Positions 34,836 to 42,906 of a stretch of DNA of 64,000 nt are shown here, one piece after another. The translations under genes were made by a program, and so were the position numbers. Location: contig NZ_BSDD01000001.1 of assembly GCF_030268065.1 (NCBI RefSeq), positions 1-64,000 of the forward strand, read 5' to 3'. Numbering within the stretch: position 1 is the stretch's first letter; each line of letters opens with the position of its first letter. The DNA comes from Geothrix rubra. GTDB taxonomy: Bacteria; Acidobacteriota; Holophagae; Holophagales; Holophagaceae. The notes under the pieces were generated by a model. It did no database searches. It had not been told where the DNA came from and saw nothing but the letters and a program-made list of their open reading frames with translations.

Positions 34836-36098
34836 ATGCGATTCTCCGAGTACCTCGACGCTGAATGGAAGCCCGCCCTGGGCTGCACGGAGCCTGCGGC
34901 CGTGGCCTATGCGGCCCTCCTGGCCGCCGGACAGGGGGAGGGGCCCGTGCAGGAGGTGCGGCTGGTCGTGGACGCCCGCACCTACAAGAACTGCCATGCC
35001 GTGGGCATCCCCAACTCCGGCCGGAAGACCGGCATCCTCTGGGCCCTGGCCCTCGGGACGCAGCTGCGGGACGAAGGCCTCGGCCTCCGCTGCTTCGAGG
35101 GCGTGACTCCGGAGGCCCTGGCGGAGGCGGGCCGCCTCCTCGAGGCCGGCCTCCTCCAGGTGGCGGTGGACGCCGCGTGTCCCGACCTGCACATCGACTG
35201 CACGGTGGTGCGCGCCCGGGGCACGGGGCGGGCGGTGCTCGACCGGGAGCACACCCATCTGGCCCTGCTGGAGGCCGACGGGCATCGCGTGGGAGGGGAG
35301 GCGCCCCTGGCCGAAGCGCCGCCGGCCACCGTGCGGGACACCCTGGCCGGGTGGAGCCTCCGCGACCTCATGGCCTTCGCCCGGGAGCTCACGCCGGAGG
35401 ACCGTCGCCGGCTGCGGGAGGGCGCGGAGCGCAACCTCGCCATGGCCCTCCACGGCGTGTCCCTCATGCCGGAGGGCTTCGTGCCGCCCGAGGGCTACGA
35501 TGCCCTCACCCGGTACTCGCGCCTCGTGAGCGCCGGCGTCTACGCCCGCATGTCCGGCGAACCCCTGATGGTCGTCTCCCTGGCGGGGTCCGGGAACAAG
35601 GGCATCACCGTGTCGGTGCCCGTGACGCTCTGGGGCCGCGGGAAGGGACACCCGCAGGAGCGCATCGACGAGGCCCTGGCCTTCGCCTGCCTGATGACCT
35701 CCACCACCACCCACCGGCTCGGCACCCTGTCCTCCATCTGCGGGGCGGCCAACGCCGCCGGCATCGGCATCGCCTCGGGCCTGGTGCTCCTGGAGGGCGG
35801 CAGCGCCGACCAGGTGGACCTGGCCATCCACAACATGGTGGGCAACCTGGCGGGCATGATCTGCGACGGCGCCAAGATCGGCTGCGCCATGAAGACCATG
35901 ACCGGCGCGGACGCGGCCTTCCGTTCCGCCACCCTGGCCCTGGCGGGCTTCGGCATCCCCGCCACCGACGGCATCGTGGGGGCCGATGGCGAGGCCTCCC
36001 TCGCCAACCTCGGCCGCCTCGCCCAGCGCGGGATGGCGGGTGTGGACACGGAGGTGCTGGCCATCATGCAGGGCAAGCTGGGCGCCACGCCGGCCTGA
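34836..36098 (+). CDS. UPF0597 / L-cysteine desulfidase-like protein
   Basis: 420 aa, with GAGAGG upstream of the ATG. The family start GCTEPAAVAYA holds C17; later SSICGAAN and MICDGAKIGCAMK supply further conserved cysteines, the ligands of the [4Fe-4S] cluster in relatives such as CyuA/YhaM and the serine dehydratase alpha chain. LAGSGNKGITVSVPV is also diagnostic. Members break down L-cysteine to H2S, ammonia and pyruvate. Cytoplasmic; oxygen-sensitive cofactor expected. The TrmO gene starts 3 bp after its stop, implying an operon. Confidence 0.88.
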   Translation: MRFSEYLDAEWKPALGCTEPAAVAYAALLAAGQGEGPVQEVRLVVDARTYKNCHAVGIPNSGRKTGILWALALGTQLRDEGLGLRCFEGVTPEALAEAGRLLEAGLLQVAVDAACPDLHIDCTVVRARGTGRAVLDREHTHLALLEADGHRVGGEAPLAEAPPATVRDTLAGWSLRDLMAFARELTPEDRRRLREGAERNLAMALHGVSLMPEGFVPPEGYDALTRYSRLVSAGVYARMSGEPLMVVSLAGSGNKGITVSVPVTLWGRGKGHPQERIDEALAFACLMTSTTTHRLGTLSSICGAANAAGIGIASGLVLLEGGSADQVDLAIHNMVGNLAGMICDGAKIGCAMKTMTGADAAFRSATLALAGFGIPATDGIVGADGEASLANLGRLAQRGMAGVDTEVLAIMQGKLGATPA

Positions 36099-36101
36099 TC
36101 C

Positions 36102-36632
36102 ATGTCCGACGAGGCCTTCACCTACCGCCCCATCGGCGTGGTCCGGTCACCCTACCGCCGTCGCATCGACGCGCCGCACCAGGCGCCCGTGGTGGCGGGC
36201 ACCGAGGCCGGGAGGCCGGCCGAGGCCACCCTGGAGCTGGATCCGGCCCTCCCCGAGGAGGTCCTCCGCGACCTGGCGGGTTTCGACCGCATCTGGCTCA
36301 TCTTCGCCTTCGACCGCAGCGAGGGCTGGGCCCCGCTGGTGCAGCCGCCGAGGGGTCCCCGCGTCCGGCGCGGGGTGCTGGCCACCCGATCGCCCCACCG
36401 GCCCAACGCCATCGGCCTCTCCGCCGTGGAACTGGTGGCCGTGGAGGGCCGCACCCTGCGCCTCCGGGGCGTGGACCTGCTGGACGGCACGCCGGTGCTG
36501 GACCTCAAGCCCTACGTGCCCTACGCCGACGCCTTCCCGGACGCGCGGGCCGGGTGGATCGACGCCGTGGACGAGGCCACCGGCCGCCACTCCGCGCCGG
36601 GGCCCAGGCGGCCGCGGAGGGGAACGGCCTGA
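36102..36632 (+). CDS. trmO: tRNA (adenine-N6)-methyltransferase TrmO
   Basis: 176 aa. The single-sheeted beta-barrel TrmO/TsaA family is recognised by YRPIGVVRSPYR at the N-terminus, FDRIWLIFAFDRS and SPHRPNAIGLSAVEL (97-111), then VDLLDGTPVLDLKPYVPYAD. TrmO methylates N6 of threonylcarbamoyladenosine at position 37 of certain threonine tRNAs with S-adenosylmethionine. There is no strong ribosome site, and the 3-bp gap from the upstream stop suggests reinitiation. Its TGA directly abuts the opposite-strand stop of the next gene (TGATCA). Confidence 0.9.
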   Translation: MSDEAFTYRPIGVVRSPYRRRIDAPHQAPVVAGTEAGRPAEATLELDPALPEEVLRDLAGFDRIWLIFAFDRSEGWAPLVQPPRGPRVRRGVLATRSPHRPNAIGLSAVELVAVEGRTLRLRGVDLLDGTPVLDLKPYVPYADAFPDARAGWIDAVDEATGRHSAPGPRRPRRGTA

Positions 36633-37286
36633 TCAACGCAGGCCATGGCGCGCCTTGAAGGCGGGCCATTCGGCCTTGAGGGCGATGAAGGCGGCCACGT
36701 CCGGGCACTGCAGGAAGGGATTGCCGGTCCGCTCCCAGGCCATCGTCGAGCTGGGGCGGGCGCCGTAGTCGTGGCCCGGCCAGAGGGTCGTCTCCGGGGG
36801 CCACTCCCGCAGGAGCCGCTGGAGGCTGTCCCACTCCGTGCGGGCGTCCGCATCCCCCATCGTGCCGCCCACCTTGCCCACGAAGAGCAGGTCGCCCGTG
36901 AGGCCCGCGGCCTGGCCCTCCACCAGGAAGGCCAGGTGGTCCGGGCAGTGGCCGGGCACGTGCCAGGTCCTCAGGGTGAAGCCGCCGAAGGGCACGCGGT
37001 CGCCGTCGCCCAGCACGCGATCCAGGGGGCCCGGATGGCCTGGGCCGCCCAGCACCGGTGCCTTCGTGAGGGTCCGGGCCTCCGCGTTGCCGTTCGAGTG
37101 GTCGGCGTGGCCGTGGGTGTTCAGGATGGCCGTGATCCGCAGCCCCTGGGCCCGGGCCCGGGCCACGGCCGTCGCCGGATCGTAGGAGGGGTCCACCAGC
37201 AGCCCCTCGCCGGCCTCCCGGTCCCCCAGCAGGTACCCGAAATTGCGATCGCCGCCGAGACGGAGCTGCTCGAACACGAAGCGCAT
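36633..37286 (-). CDS. Metallo-beta-lactamase-fold hydrolase (glyoxalase II-like)
   Basis: 217 aa from ATG 37286, which has AGGAGG four bases upstream. HGHADH (58-63) gives the HxHxDH zinc motif; VPGHCPDHLAFLV, TGDLLFVGKVG and WPGHDYG supply the remaining ligands in the order seen in GloB/ETHE1 relatives. Short length (about 215 aa) fits the single-domain YcbL-like group rather than full glyoxalase II. Possible thioester hydrolysis in the cytoplasm. Stop codon abuts that of trmO. Confidence 0.87.
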   Translation of the reverse strand: MRFVFEQLRLGGDRNFGYLLGDREAGEGLLVDPSYDPATAVARARAQGLRITAILNTHGHADHSNGNAEARTLTKAPVLGGPGHPGPLDRVLGDGDRVPFGGFTLRTWHVPGHCPDHLAFLVEGQAAGLTGDLLFVGKVGGTMGDADARTEWDSLQRLLREWPPETTLWPGHDYGARPSSTMAWERTGNPFLQCPDVAAFIALKAEWPAFKARHGLR

Positions 37287-37409
37287 GGAGCCTCCTGGAC
37301 AAGCCTGCATTATCCGCCGCTCCGGGCCCCGGAGAGATCCTGGGCCTCCGCCTTGCCGCCGGGGACGGGCGGACCGACACTCGGGGCCGGTTCCTGGAAG
37401 GGCCGGACC

Positions 37410-39047
37410 ATGACCGCGCTGTGGATCCATGTCCCGGGGCAGGACCCCGTTCCGGTCCGGGGGGATGTCCGCCTCACCTTCGGGCGGGGCTCCGGCAACG
37501 ACATCGTGATCCCGGACCGCAGCCTCTCCCGCAACCACGCGGCGCTCGAGTGCCACGACGGGGCGGCGGTGCTCCTGGACCTGGGCTCCCGCAACGGATC
37601 CCGGGTGAATGGCGAGCGGGTCCAGGGGCCCCGGCCCGTTCAGGCCGGCGACGAGATCCGCCTGGGCAGGGTGCGCCTCCGGCTCGAGGCGGAGGCGCCG
37701 GCCCCCGTGCCGATCGAGGAGGCCGGGCCCTCTCCCCGATCCGCCTATGCCGTGCGGGTGGACCGGCTCCGGAATCTCCGGACCGGTGCCTCGGCGGCTC
37801 CCGCCGACGGGCACTGGCTGGAGGCCCTGACCATCGTCCACGAGCTGAGCCTGGACCTGCTGCGGGCCGAGTCCCTGGACCTCATGCTCTGGGGCCTGCT
37901 CGACCGGCTGTTCGCCTTTCTCCGGCCCGGCCGCGGCGCCGTGCTCCTGAGGGACGCGGAGGGGCGGCTCTGCCAGGTGGCCGCGCGCTCCTCGAGCCAT
38001 GGCCGCGAGTTCCAGGTGGCCCTCTCGCGGACCATGGTGGAGGCCGCCCTCGAACGCCACGAAGCCATGCTCGTGAACGACCCCCTGCTGGACCCGAAGC
38101 TGGGACGCGCGCCGTCCCTCATCCGCAGCGGGGTGACCACCCTCATGACGGTGCCCCTGGAATACGAGGCCCGGGTCGTCGGGCTCGTCTACCTGGATGC
38201 GGACGCCCGGCGGGCGCCCTTCACGGAGGCGGACCTCCAGTTCGTGGCCTCCCTCGGGCACCTGGCGGCCGCGAAGATCCAGGCGGTGCGCCTGGCGGAG
38301 GAGGTGGCGGCCAAGCGCGACCTGGAGAAGGAACTGGCCATCGCCCGGCAGATCCAGGAGCGGATCCTGCCGGACCGGATGCCGCAGCCCGGGGGCTTCG
38401 AGCTGCTCGGCGCCAACGAGGCCTGCCGGCAGGTCTCGGGAGACCTCTATGGCCACTGGCCGGGCCCGGACGGCCGCCTCTGGCTGGCCCTCGCGGATGT
38501 CGCCGGCAAGGGGCTCGGCCCGGGCCTCCTCATGGCCACCTTCCAGGCCTATGTGCAGGCCTGGTCGGAGACCTGTGCGGATCCCGCAGCCCTGGCCCTG
38601 AAGCTCTCCCTGGCCCTGAGCCGGAGGACCACGCCCAACCGCTTCATCACGGCCTTCCTGGTCCTCCTGGATCCGGCCTCGGGCCTGATCGCGTTCACCA
38701 ACGCCGGCCACAACCCGGCCCTGCTCCTCCGGCCCGATGGCGCCTGCGAGGACCTCGGCGCCCAGGGGTTCCCCCTGGCCATGTTCGCCGGGCAGCCCTA
38801 CGGGAGCGGCCAGCGGGTGCTCCAGCCGGGGGAGCTGCTCTGCCTCTACACCGACGGGATCAGCGAGGCCCTGGATGCCGAGGGTCGGGAGTTCGGTCCC
38901 GGGGGCCTCGAGGCGGTGCTGCGCGCCCAGGCGGGGGCCGACCTCGAGACGCTCCACCACGCGGTGTGCGAGGCCCTGGCCCGGCATACCGGCGGGGCCC
39001 CGCTCGCGGATGACCGAACCCTGCTGCTGGTGCGACGCAGGGGATGA
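37410..39047 (+). CDS. FHA-GAF-PP2C (RsbU/SpoIIE-type) serine phosphatase
   Basis: 545 aa. Domains in order: FHA (about 5-95) with GR25-26, SRNH (40-43) and N62-G63 for phosphothreonine binding; GAF (about 135-300) ending in SLGHLAAAKIQ; a coiled linker (EVAAKRDLEKELAIARQIQERILP) as in RsbU; PP2C domain (about 330-540) with VSGDLYG, LADVAGKG, TNAGHNPALL and LADDRTLLLV metal-binding aspartates. Such proteins dephosphorylate anti-anti-sigma factors or other switch proteins in response to kinase signals read by the FHA domain. No anti-sigma partner lies nearby, so its target is unknown. Confidence 0.9.
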   Translation: MTALWIHVPGQDPVPVRGDVRLTFGRGSGNDIVIPDRSLSRNHAALECHDGAAVLLDLGSRNGSRVNGERVQGPRPVQAGDEIRLGRVRLRLEAEAPAPVPIEEAGPSPRSAYAVRVDRLRNLRTGASAAPADGHWLEALTIVHELSLDLLRAESLDLMLWGLLDRLFAFLRPGRGAVLLRDAEGRLCQVAARSSSHGREFQVALSRTMVEAALERHEAMLVNDPLLDPKLGRAPSLIRSGVTTLMTVPLEYEARVVGLVYLDADARRAPFTEADLQFVASLGHLAAAKIQAVRLAEEVAAKRDLEKELAIARQIQERILPDRMPQPGGFELLGANEACRQVSGDLYGHWPGPDGRLWLALADVAGKGLGPGLLMATFQAYVQAWSETCADPAALALKLSLALSRRTTPNRFITAFLVLLDPASGLIAFTNAGHNPALLLRPDGACEDLGAQGFPLAMFAGQPYGSGQRVLQPGELLCLYTDGISEALDAEGREFGPGGLEAVLRAQAGADLETLHHAVCEALARHTGGAPLADDRTLLLVRRRG

Positions 39048-39132
39048 ACGCCCCGGGTCCGGCGGCCCTTCCGGTCCAGGCCCGCCTCCAGGCCTGCAAA
39101 GGCATGGCCAGGCCCTGCGCCCAGTGGCCCTT

Positions 39133-40155
39133 TCACCTGGAGGCCCGACCGGCGCGGGTGGCGAACCGGAACACGCCGCCCTCCTGGGTCCTGGTGAGGC
39201 TGCCTTCGTGTTCCAGGTGCGTGAGGTGGGCGATGCACTCGCCCATGGCGAAGAGGGTCTGGAATGGATCCGCGATGTCGCGCTCGAAGAGGACCGGAAG
39301 CAGCGAGGCGGCGCTCCGGGGGCCGGTGGCGCACGCCGCCCGCAGCAGCCCGCAGCGGTGGTCGTGGTGGGCCCGGAGCTGGTCGATCCGCTTGCGCAGC
39401 CCGCGGAAGGGCAGGCCGTGGGAGGGCAGCACCAGGAGCTCCTCGGGAAGCGCCTCCATGCGATCCAGCGAGGCGAGGTAGAGGCCCAGGGTGTCCGCCT
39501 CGGGCGCCACGACATAGGCGCTGATGTTCGTGGTGATGCGCGGCAGGAGCATGTCCCCGGAGATGAGCACGCGCGCCTCCTCGCCGTGGAGGCTGGCGTG
39601 GTCCGGGGAGTGCCCGTGTCCGCTGACGACCCGCCAGTGGCCCGCCCCGATGGCCAGGCGCTCGCCATCGAAGATGGGCCGGAAGGTGGCCGGCAGCTCC
39701 GGGGCGCCGGTCCGGTAGGTGTTGCCCCGCCGCTCCAGGGTCTCGATGCGCGGGCCCTCCAGGCCGTGGGCGCGGAGGGAGGCGTAGAGCGCCTCGTGGC
39801 CGAAGCCGGCCACTTCGTGCAGCCAGAGGTGCGCGGTGGCGTACTCGGCCTGGGTCATCCAGACGGGGACCGCGGTTCGTTGCTGCAGCCAGGCGGCCAG
39901 CCCCAGGTGATCCGGATGCAGGTGCGTGACCACCAGGCGGCGCAGGGGGTGCCCGGCCAGGATCGCCTCCCAGGCCGTCCGGGTGGGCTCCCAGGCCAGG
40001 CCCGTGTCCACGGCGGTCCAGCCTTCCCCGTCCTCCAGGAGCCAGACGTTCACATGGTCCAGGGCGAAGGGCAGGGGCATGCGGGCCCAACGGACCCCCT
40101 TCGCGACCTCCAGGACCTCGCCGGGCGCGGGCGGATGCGGATGCGTCGTCTCCAA
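39133..40155 (-). CDS. Metallo-beta-lactamase-fold hydrolase with C-terminal helical domain
   Basis: 340 aa. HLHPDH (78-83) is the zinc motif, followed by VVSGHGHSPDHASL, LISGDMLLPRI and LPSHGLPFRG. After about residue 260 a helical BLACT/winged-helix-like tail (RKRIDQLRAHHDHRC...GGVFRFATRAG) resembles LACTB2-type proteins and other large glyoxalase II relatives. Substrate unknown. Divergent from the diguanylate cyclase gene; the 387-bp gap between them carries both promoters. Confidence 0.83.
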   Translation of the reverse strand: METTHPHPPAPGEVLEVAKGVRWARMPLPFALDHVNVWLLEDGEGWTAVDTGLAWEPTRTAWEAILAGHPLRRLVVTHLHPDHLGLAAWLQQRTAVPVWMTQAEYATAHLWLHEVAGFGHEALYASLRAHGLEGPRIETLERRGNTYRTGAPELPATFRPIFDGERLAIGAGHWRVVSGHGHSPDHASLHGEEARVLISGDMLLPRITTNISAYVVAPEADTLGLYLASLDRMEALPEELLVLPSHGLPFRGLRKRIDQLRAHHDHRCGLLRAACATGPRSAASLLPVLFERDIADPFQTLFAMGECIAHLTHLEHEGSLTRTQEGGVFRFATRAGRASR

Positions 40156-40542
40156 GCCGGCCTCCCGGGCGACTCTAGCATCCGGCCCTGTCCGCCTGGT
40201 AGGCGCAGCCTGCGAAGGAGGCGGTGGGGCACCTCCTCCTGGATTCCGCCGCCGGCCCCCGGGAACGGACCGCGCCGCTTGTCCCCGGCCTGGCTTCGGT
40301 CACGGGGGTGGCGGTGGCGGGCAACGCCATCGCCCTGCCGCTGCGGCCCGGCATGGCGGAGGCATTCCCCTCGCCGACCCTTTCCACGACCCGGACTCAG
40401 CCTACATTGTGGTGAGCCGCAAATCGGCGCTTCGCCCACGCCAATCCCGGAACCCTGCCGAGAAGCGCAAGGGATCGACAATGCGTTCCCGGGCGGGGGG
40501 TGGTGCCCCGGGGAACCTCTCCTGGCGCCCGTCAAGGAGCCC
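40156..40542. other. 387-bp divergent gap, nothing firm
   Basis: Lies between a minus-strand hydrolase and the plus-strand GGDEF gene. A TACATT -10-like hexamer (40403-40408) is present without a good -35. I see no hairpin, RNA gene or convincing short ORF. Confidence 0.4.
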
Positions 40543-41388
40543 ATGGCCACGAATCCGAAACCTCCGACACCCGCCAGCCCCAGACCGGCCAGGCCCCTGG
40601 ACCAGGTGCTCGGGCAGAACGAACACGTCGAGGGATTGATGGCGGCCAGCGCCGAGGACCTTGCCGCGGTCAACCAGACCCTGAAGGACGAACTGGCCTC
40701 GGGCAACAGCGGCCCCGGGATCGAGCCTGCCCTCGAGAAAAGCGAGGCCGCCGAGGACAAGGTCCAGGAAGCATCCGAGCGATTGTCGGACATGAACCAG
40801 GCCTTGAAGGATGAAGTCAGGGAAAGGAGCGACCTGGAAACGGAACTGGCCGCCGTCAAGGAGCAGGGTGAAGCCGATCGCCATGCCTCCTTCCACGACC
40901 TGCTCACGGGCCTGCCCAACCGCAGCTTGTTCAACGATCGCCTGGAGCATGGCCTGGCCCAGGCCCACCGGCACGGCTGGACCCTGGCGGTGATGTTCGT
41001 GGACCTGGACGACTTCAAGTCCATCAACGACTCGTACGGGCACGAAGCCGGCGATGCGGTGCTGCAGACCATCGCGAATCGCCTGCGGGAGAGCACCCGC
41101 ACCGATGACACCGTCAGCCGCCATGGCGGCGATGAATTCCTGTACCTGTTGATGGAGGTCAAGGACGAAGCGGATTTGAGGGTCATCGCGGGCAAACTGA
41201 TCGAGGCGATCCAGGCGCCCTGCGACCTGATGGTGGCTGGCCAACGCATCCGCCGGCGTGTCCATGCCAGCATCGGGATCTCGCTGTTCCCGAACCATGG
41301 GGACACGGCCGAGGCCCTGATCAACCGCGCCGATGGCGCGATGTACGAGGCGAAACGGAACAAATTGGGGTATGCCTTCGCGACCTGA
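40543..41388 (+). CDS. Diguanylate cyclase (GGDEF)
   Basis: 281 aa from ATG 40543, with AAGGAG just upstream; earlier in-frame codons belong to the opposite-strand gene. Residues 1-110 are charged and heptad-like (LKDELASGN, EAAEDKVQEASERLSDMNQALKDEVRERSDLETELAAVK in overlapping pieces), likely a coiled coil for dimerisation. The catalytic domain begins at HDLLTGLPNRSLF, with FVDLDDFKSIND and an intact GGDEF (195-199); R186-x-x-D189 gives the c-di-GMP inhibitory I-site. It makes c-di-GMP in the cytoplasm. An HD-GYP protein at 56379 could degrade the messenger. Confidence 0.93.
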   Translation: MATNPKPPTPASPRPARPLDQVLGQNEHVEGLMAASAEDLAAVNQTLKDELASGNSGPGIEPALEKSEAAEDKVQEASERLSDMNQALKDEVRERSDLETELAAVKEQGEADRHASFHDLLTGLPNRSLFNDRLEHGLAQAHRHGWTLAVMFVDLDDFKSINDSYGHEAGDAVLQTIANRLRESTRTDDTVSRHGGDEFLYLLMEVKDEADLRVIAGKLIEAIQAPCDLMVAGQRIRRRVHASIGISLFPNHGDTAEALINRADGAMYEAKRNKLGYAFAT

Positions 41389-41467
41389 GGCCTTGCCCGG
41401 CCTGGGCCACCCGTCCCGTCCCGTGAGTGGCCGGGCCGGCGCTGCGGCAGAAACTCCTCACTCGACG

Positions 41468-41497
41468 AAAAAGCCCGCAAGCCGGGTGGCTGCGGGC
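41468..41497 (-). terminator. Intrinsic terminator of tRNA-Ser
   Basis: On the minus strand, 7-bp arms GCCCGCA and TGCGGGC around an 11-nt loop are followed by five T residues (41472-41468). It begins four bases past the tRNA CCA end; textbook Rho-independent terminator. Confidence 0.92.
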
Positions 41498-41500
41498 ATC

Positions 41501-41590
41501 TGGCGGAGAGAGAGGGATTCGAACCCCCGTTGAGGTCACCCCCAAACCTGATTTCGAGTCAGGCGCCTTCAACCGCTCGGCCATCTCTCC
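41501..41590 (-). tRNA. tRNA-Ser(CGA)
   Basis: 90 nt with encoded CCA. Acceptor arms GGAGAGA and TCTCTCC pair fully, discriminator G. Anticodon loop CTCGAAA with CGA anticodon (reads UCG) sits in the stem CCTGA/TCAGG. A long class II variable arm and T-loop GTTCGAAT are present, as expected for serine tRNA. The gene is on the minus strand, directly upstream of the terminator at 41468-41497. Confidence 0.96.
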
Positions 41591-41641
41591 AGGATGGACC
41601 AGTCTAGCAAAGCGGCGGCTAGAATCCAGCGGGAGGCGGCC

Positions 41642-42733
41642 ATGGGCGTGCGGCGGGGACTGGCGGCGGTGGTGATGGCGGCGGCGGTGGGGGCGCCCGG
41701 GGCGGCGCAGGAGGCGGACCTGGCGCTGTCGGAGCCGGCGGCGGGGCGCTTCGCGGCGCTGGCGCTTAAGTGCGTGGGGCGGGAGTATCCGAACAAGCTG
41801 GACCATGTGATGAATGCCGCCGAGGAGGTGAAGGGGCCCCAGGCGCTGCACCCGGCCTTCTACGGCTGCTTCGACTGGCATTCCTCGGTGCACGGCCACT
41901 GGATGCTGGTCCGCCTCCTGAAGGAGCACCCGGCCATGCCGCGCGCGGCGGAGGCCCGGGCGGCCCTGGACGCCCACCTGACTCCGGAGCGCATCGCGGG
42001 GGAAGTGGCCTACCTGGACCAGCCGGGCCGCCGGAGTTTCGAGCGCACCTATGGGTGGGCCTGGCTGCTGAAGCTCTCCGCCGAGCTGCGCACCTGGGAC
42101 GATCCCCAGGCCCGGCGCTGGTCCGCGGCCCTGCAGCCCCTGGCGGACCGTCTCGCCGCCCAGTTCATGGCCTTCCTGCCGAAGCAGACCTATCCCATCC
42201 GCACCGGCGTCCATCCCAACACCGCCTTCAGCCTGCACCTGGCCCTGGACCAGGCCCGGGCCGCCGGGGATGCGACCCTGGAGGCGCTGATCGGGGAGCG
42301 GGCGCGCACCTACTTCGCGAGGGACCGCCGGGGGCCCCTGGCCTGGGAACCCGGCGGCGAGGACTTCCTGTCCCCCTGCCTGGAGGAGGCGGCCCTGATG
42401 GCCGAGGTGCTGCCCCGGGCCCGCTTCGCCCGGTGGCTGGACGGCTTCCTGCCGGGGCTGCCGAAGGGCCTCACGCCTGCCGTGGTGACGGATCGCACCG
42501 ACCCCAAGCTGGTGCACCTGGACGGCCTGAACCTGAGCCGGGCCCGGGCGCTGTACGAGATTGCCGAGGCCCTGGGGCCGAAGGATCCCCGCCGGGGGGC
42601 CCTGGTGGCCGCCGGGGACCGCCACGCCCGGGCCAGCCTCCCCCACCTGGCCTCCGGCAGCTACGAGGGCGAGCACTGGCTGGCCACCTTCGCGGTGCAG
42701 ATGCTGGCGGCTCGGCAGGCCCTGGGGCACTGA
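41642..42733 (+). CDS. Secreted DUF2891-like protein
   Basis: 363 aa from ATG 41642 with GGGAGG six bases upstream; a signal peptide (about 22 residues, VVMAAAVGAPGAAQ) follows. The family pattern is clear: REYPNKLDHVMNA, HPAFYGCFDWHSSVHGHWML, YGWAWLLKLSAEL, YPIRTGVHPNTAFSL and GEDFLSPCLEEAALM, an all-helical (alpha/alpha)-barrel-like protein. Biochemical function is unknown to me. Export to the periplasm is predicted. It precedes the three-gene envelope run by 173 bp, with a separate promoter candidate in between, so joint function is uncertain. Confidence 0.82.
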   Translation: MGVRRGLAAVVMAAAVGAPGAAQEADLALSEPAAGRFAALALKCVGREYPNKLDHVMNAAEEVKGPQALHPAFYGCFDWHSSVHGHWMLVRLLKEHPAMPRAAEARAALDAHLTPERIAGEVAYLDQPGRRSFERTYGWAWLLKLSAELRTWDDPQARRWSAALQPLADRLAAQFMAFLPKQTYPIRTGVHPNTAFSLHLALDQARAAGDATLEALIGERARTYFARDRRGPLAWEPGGEDFLSPCLEEAALMAEVLPRARFARWLDGFLPGLPKGLTPAVVTDRTDPKLVHLDGLNLSRARALYEIAEALGPKDPRRGALVAAGDRHARASLPHLASGSYEGEHWLATFAVQMLAARQALGH

Positions 42734-42786
42734 TCCCGAATCCAAATCCTGGAACCAGGCCTGTTCGAAATGGGTCAAAAAAGCTA

Positions 42787-42815
42787 TTGACTCTCAATAT
42801 CGACTGGTTGAATAT
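42787..42815 (+). promoter_or_regulatory. Candidate promoter of the 42907-47514 genes
   Basis: TTGACT (42787-42792), 17-bp spacer, GAATAT (42810-42815) within the most A+T-rich stretch of this region, 90 bp before the first start codon. -35 is 5/6, -10 only 3/6. Confidence 0.45.
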
Positions 42816-42906
42816 CGGCATGCCCCAATCGATGCCTCGACAATCCGTGCGCACGAACCTGCCCAGTCCTGTCCCTGGGCAGCCAGGGCCATCCAAGGAG
42901 GTTCCC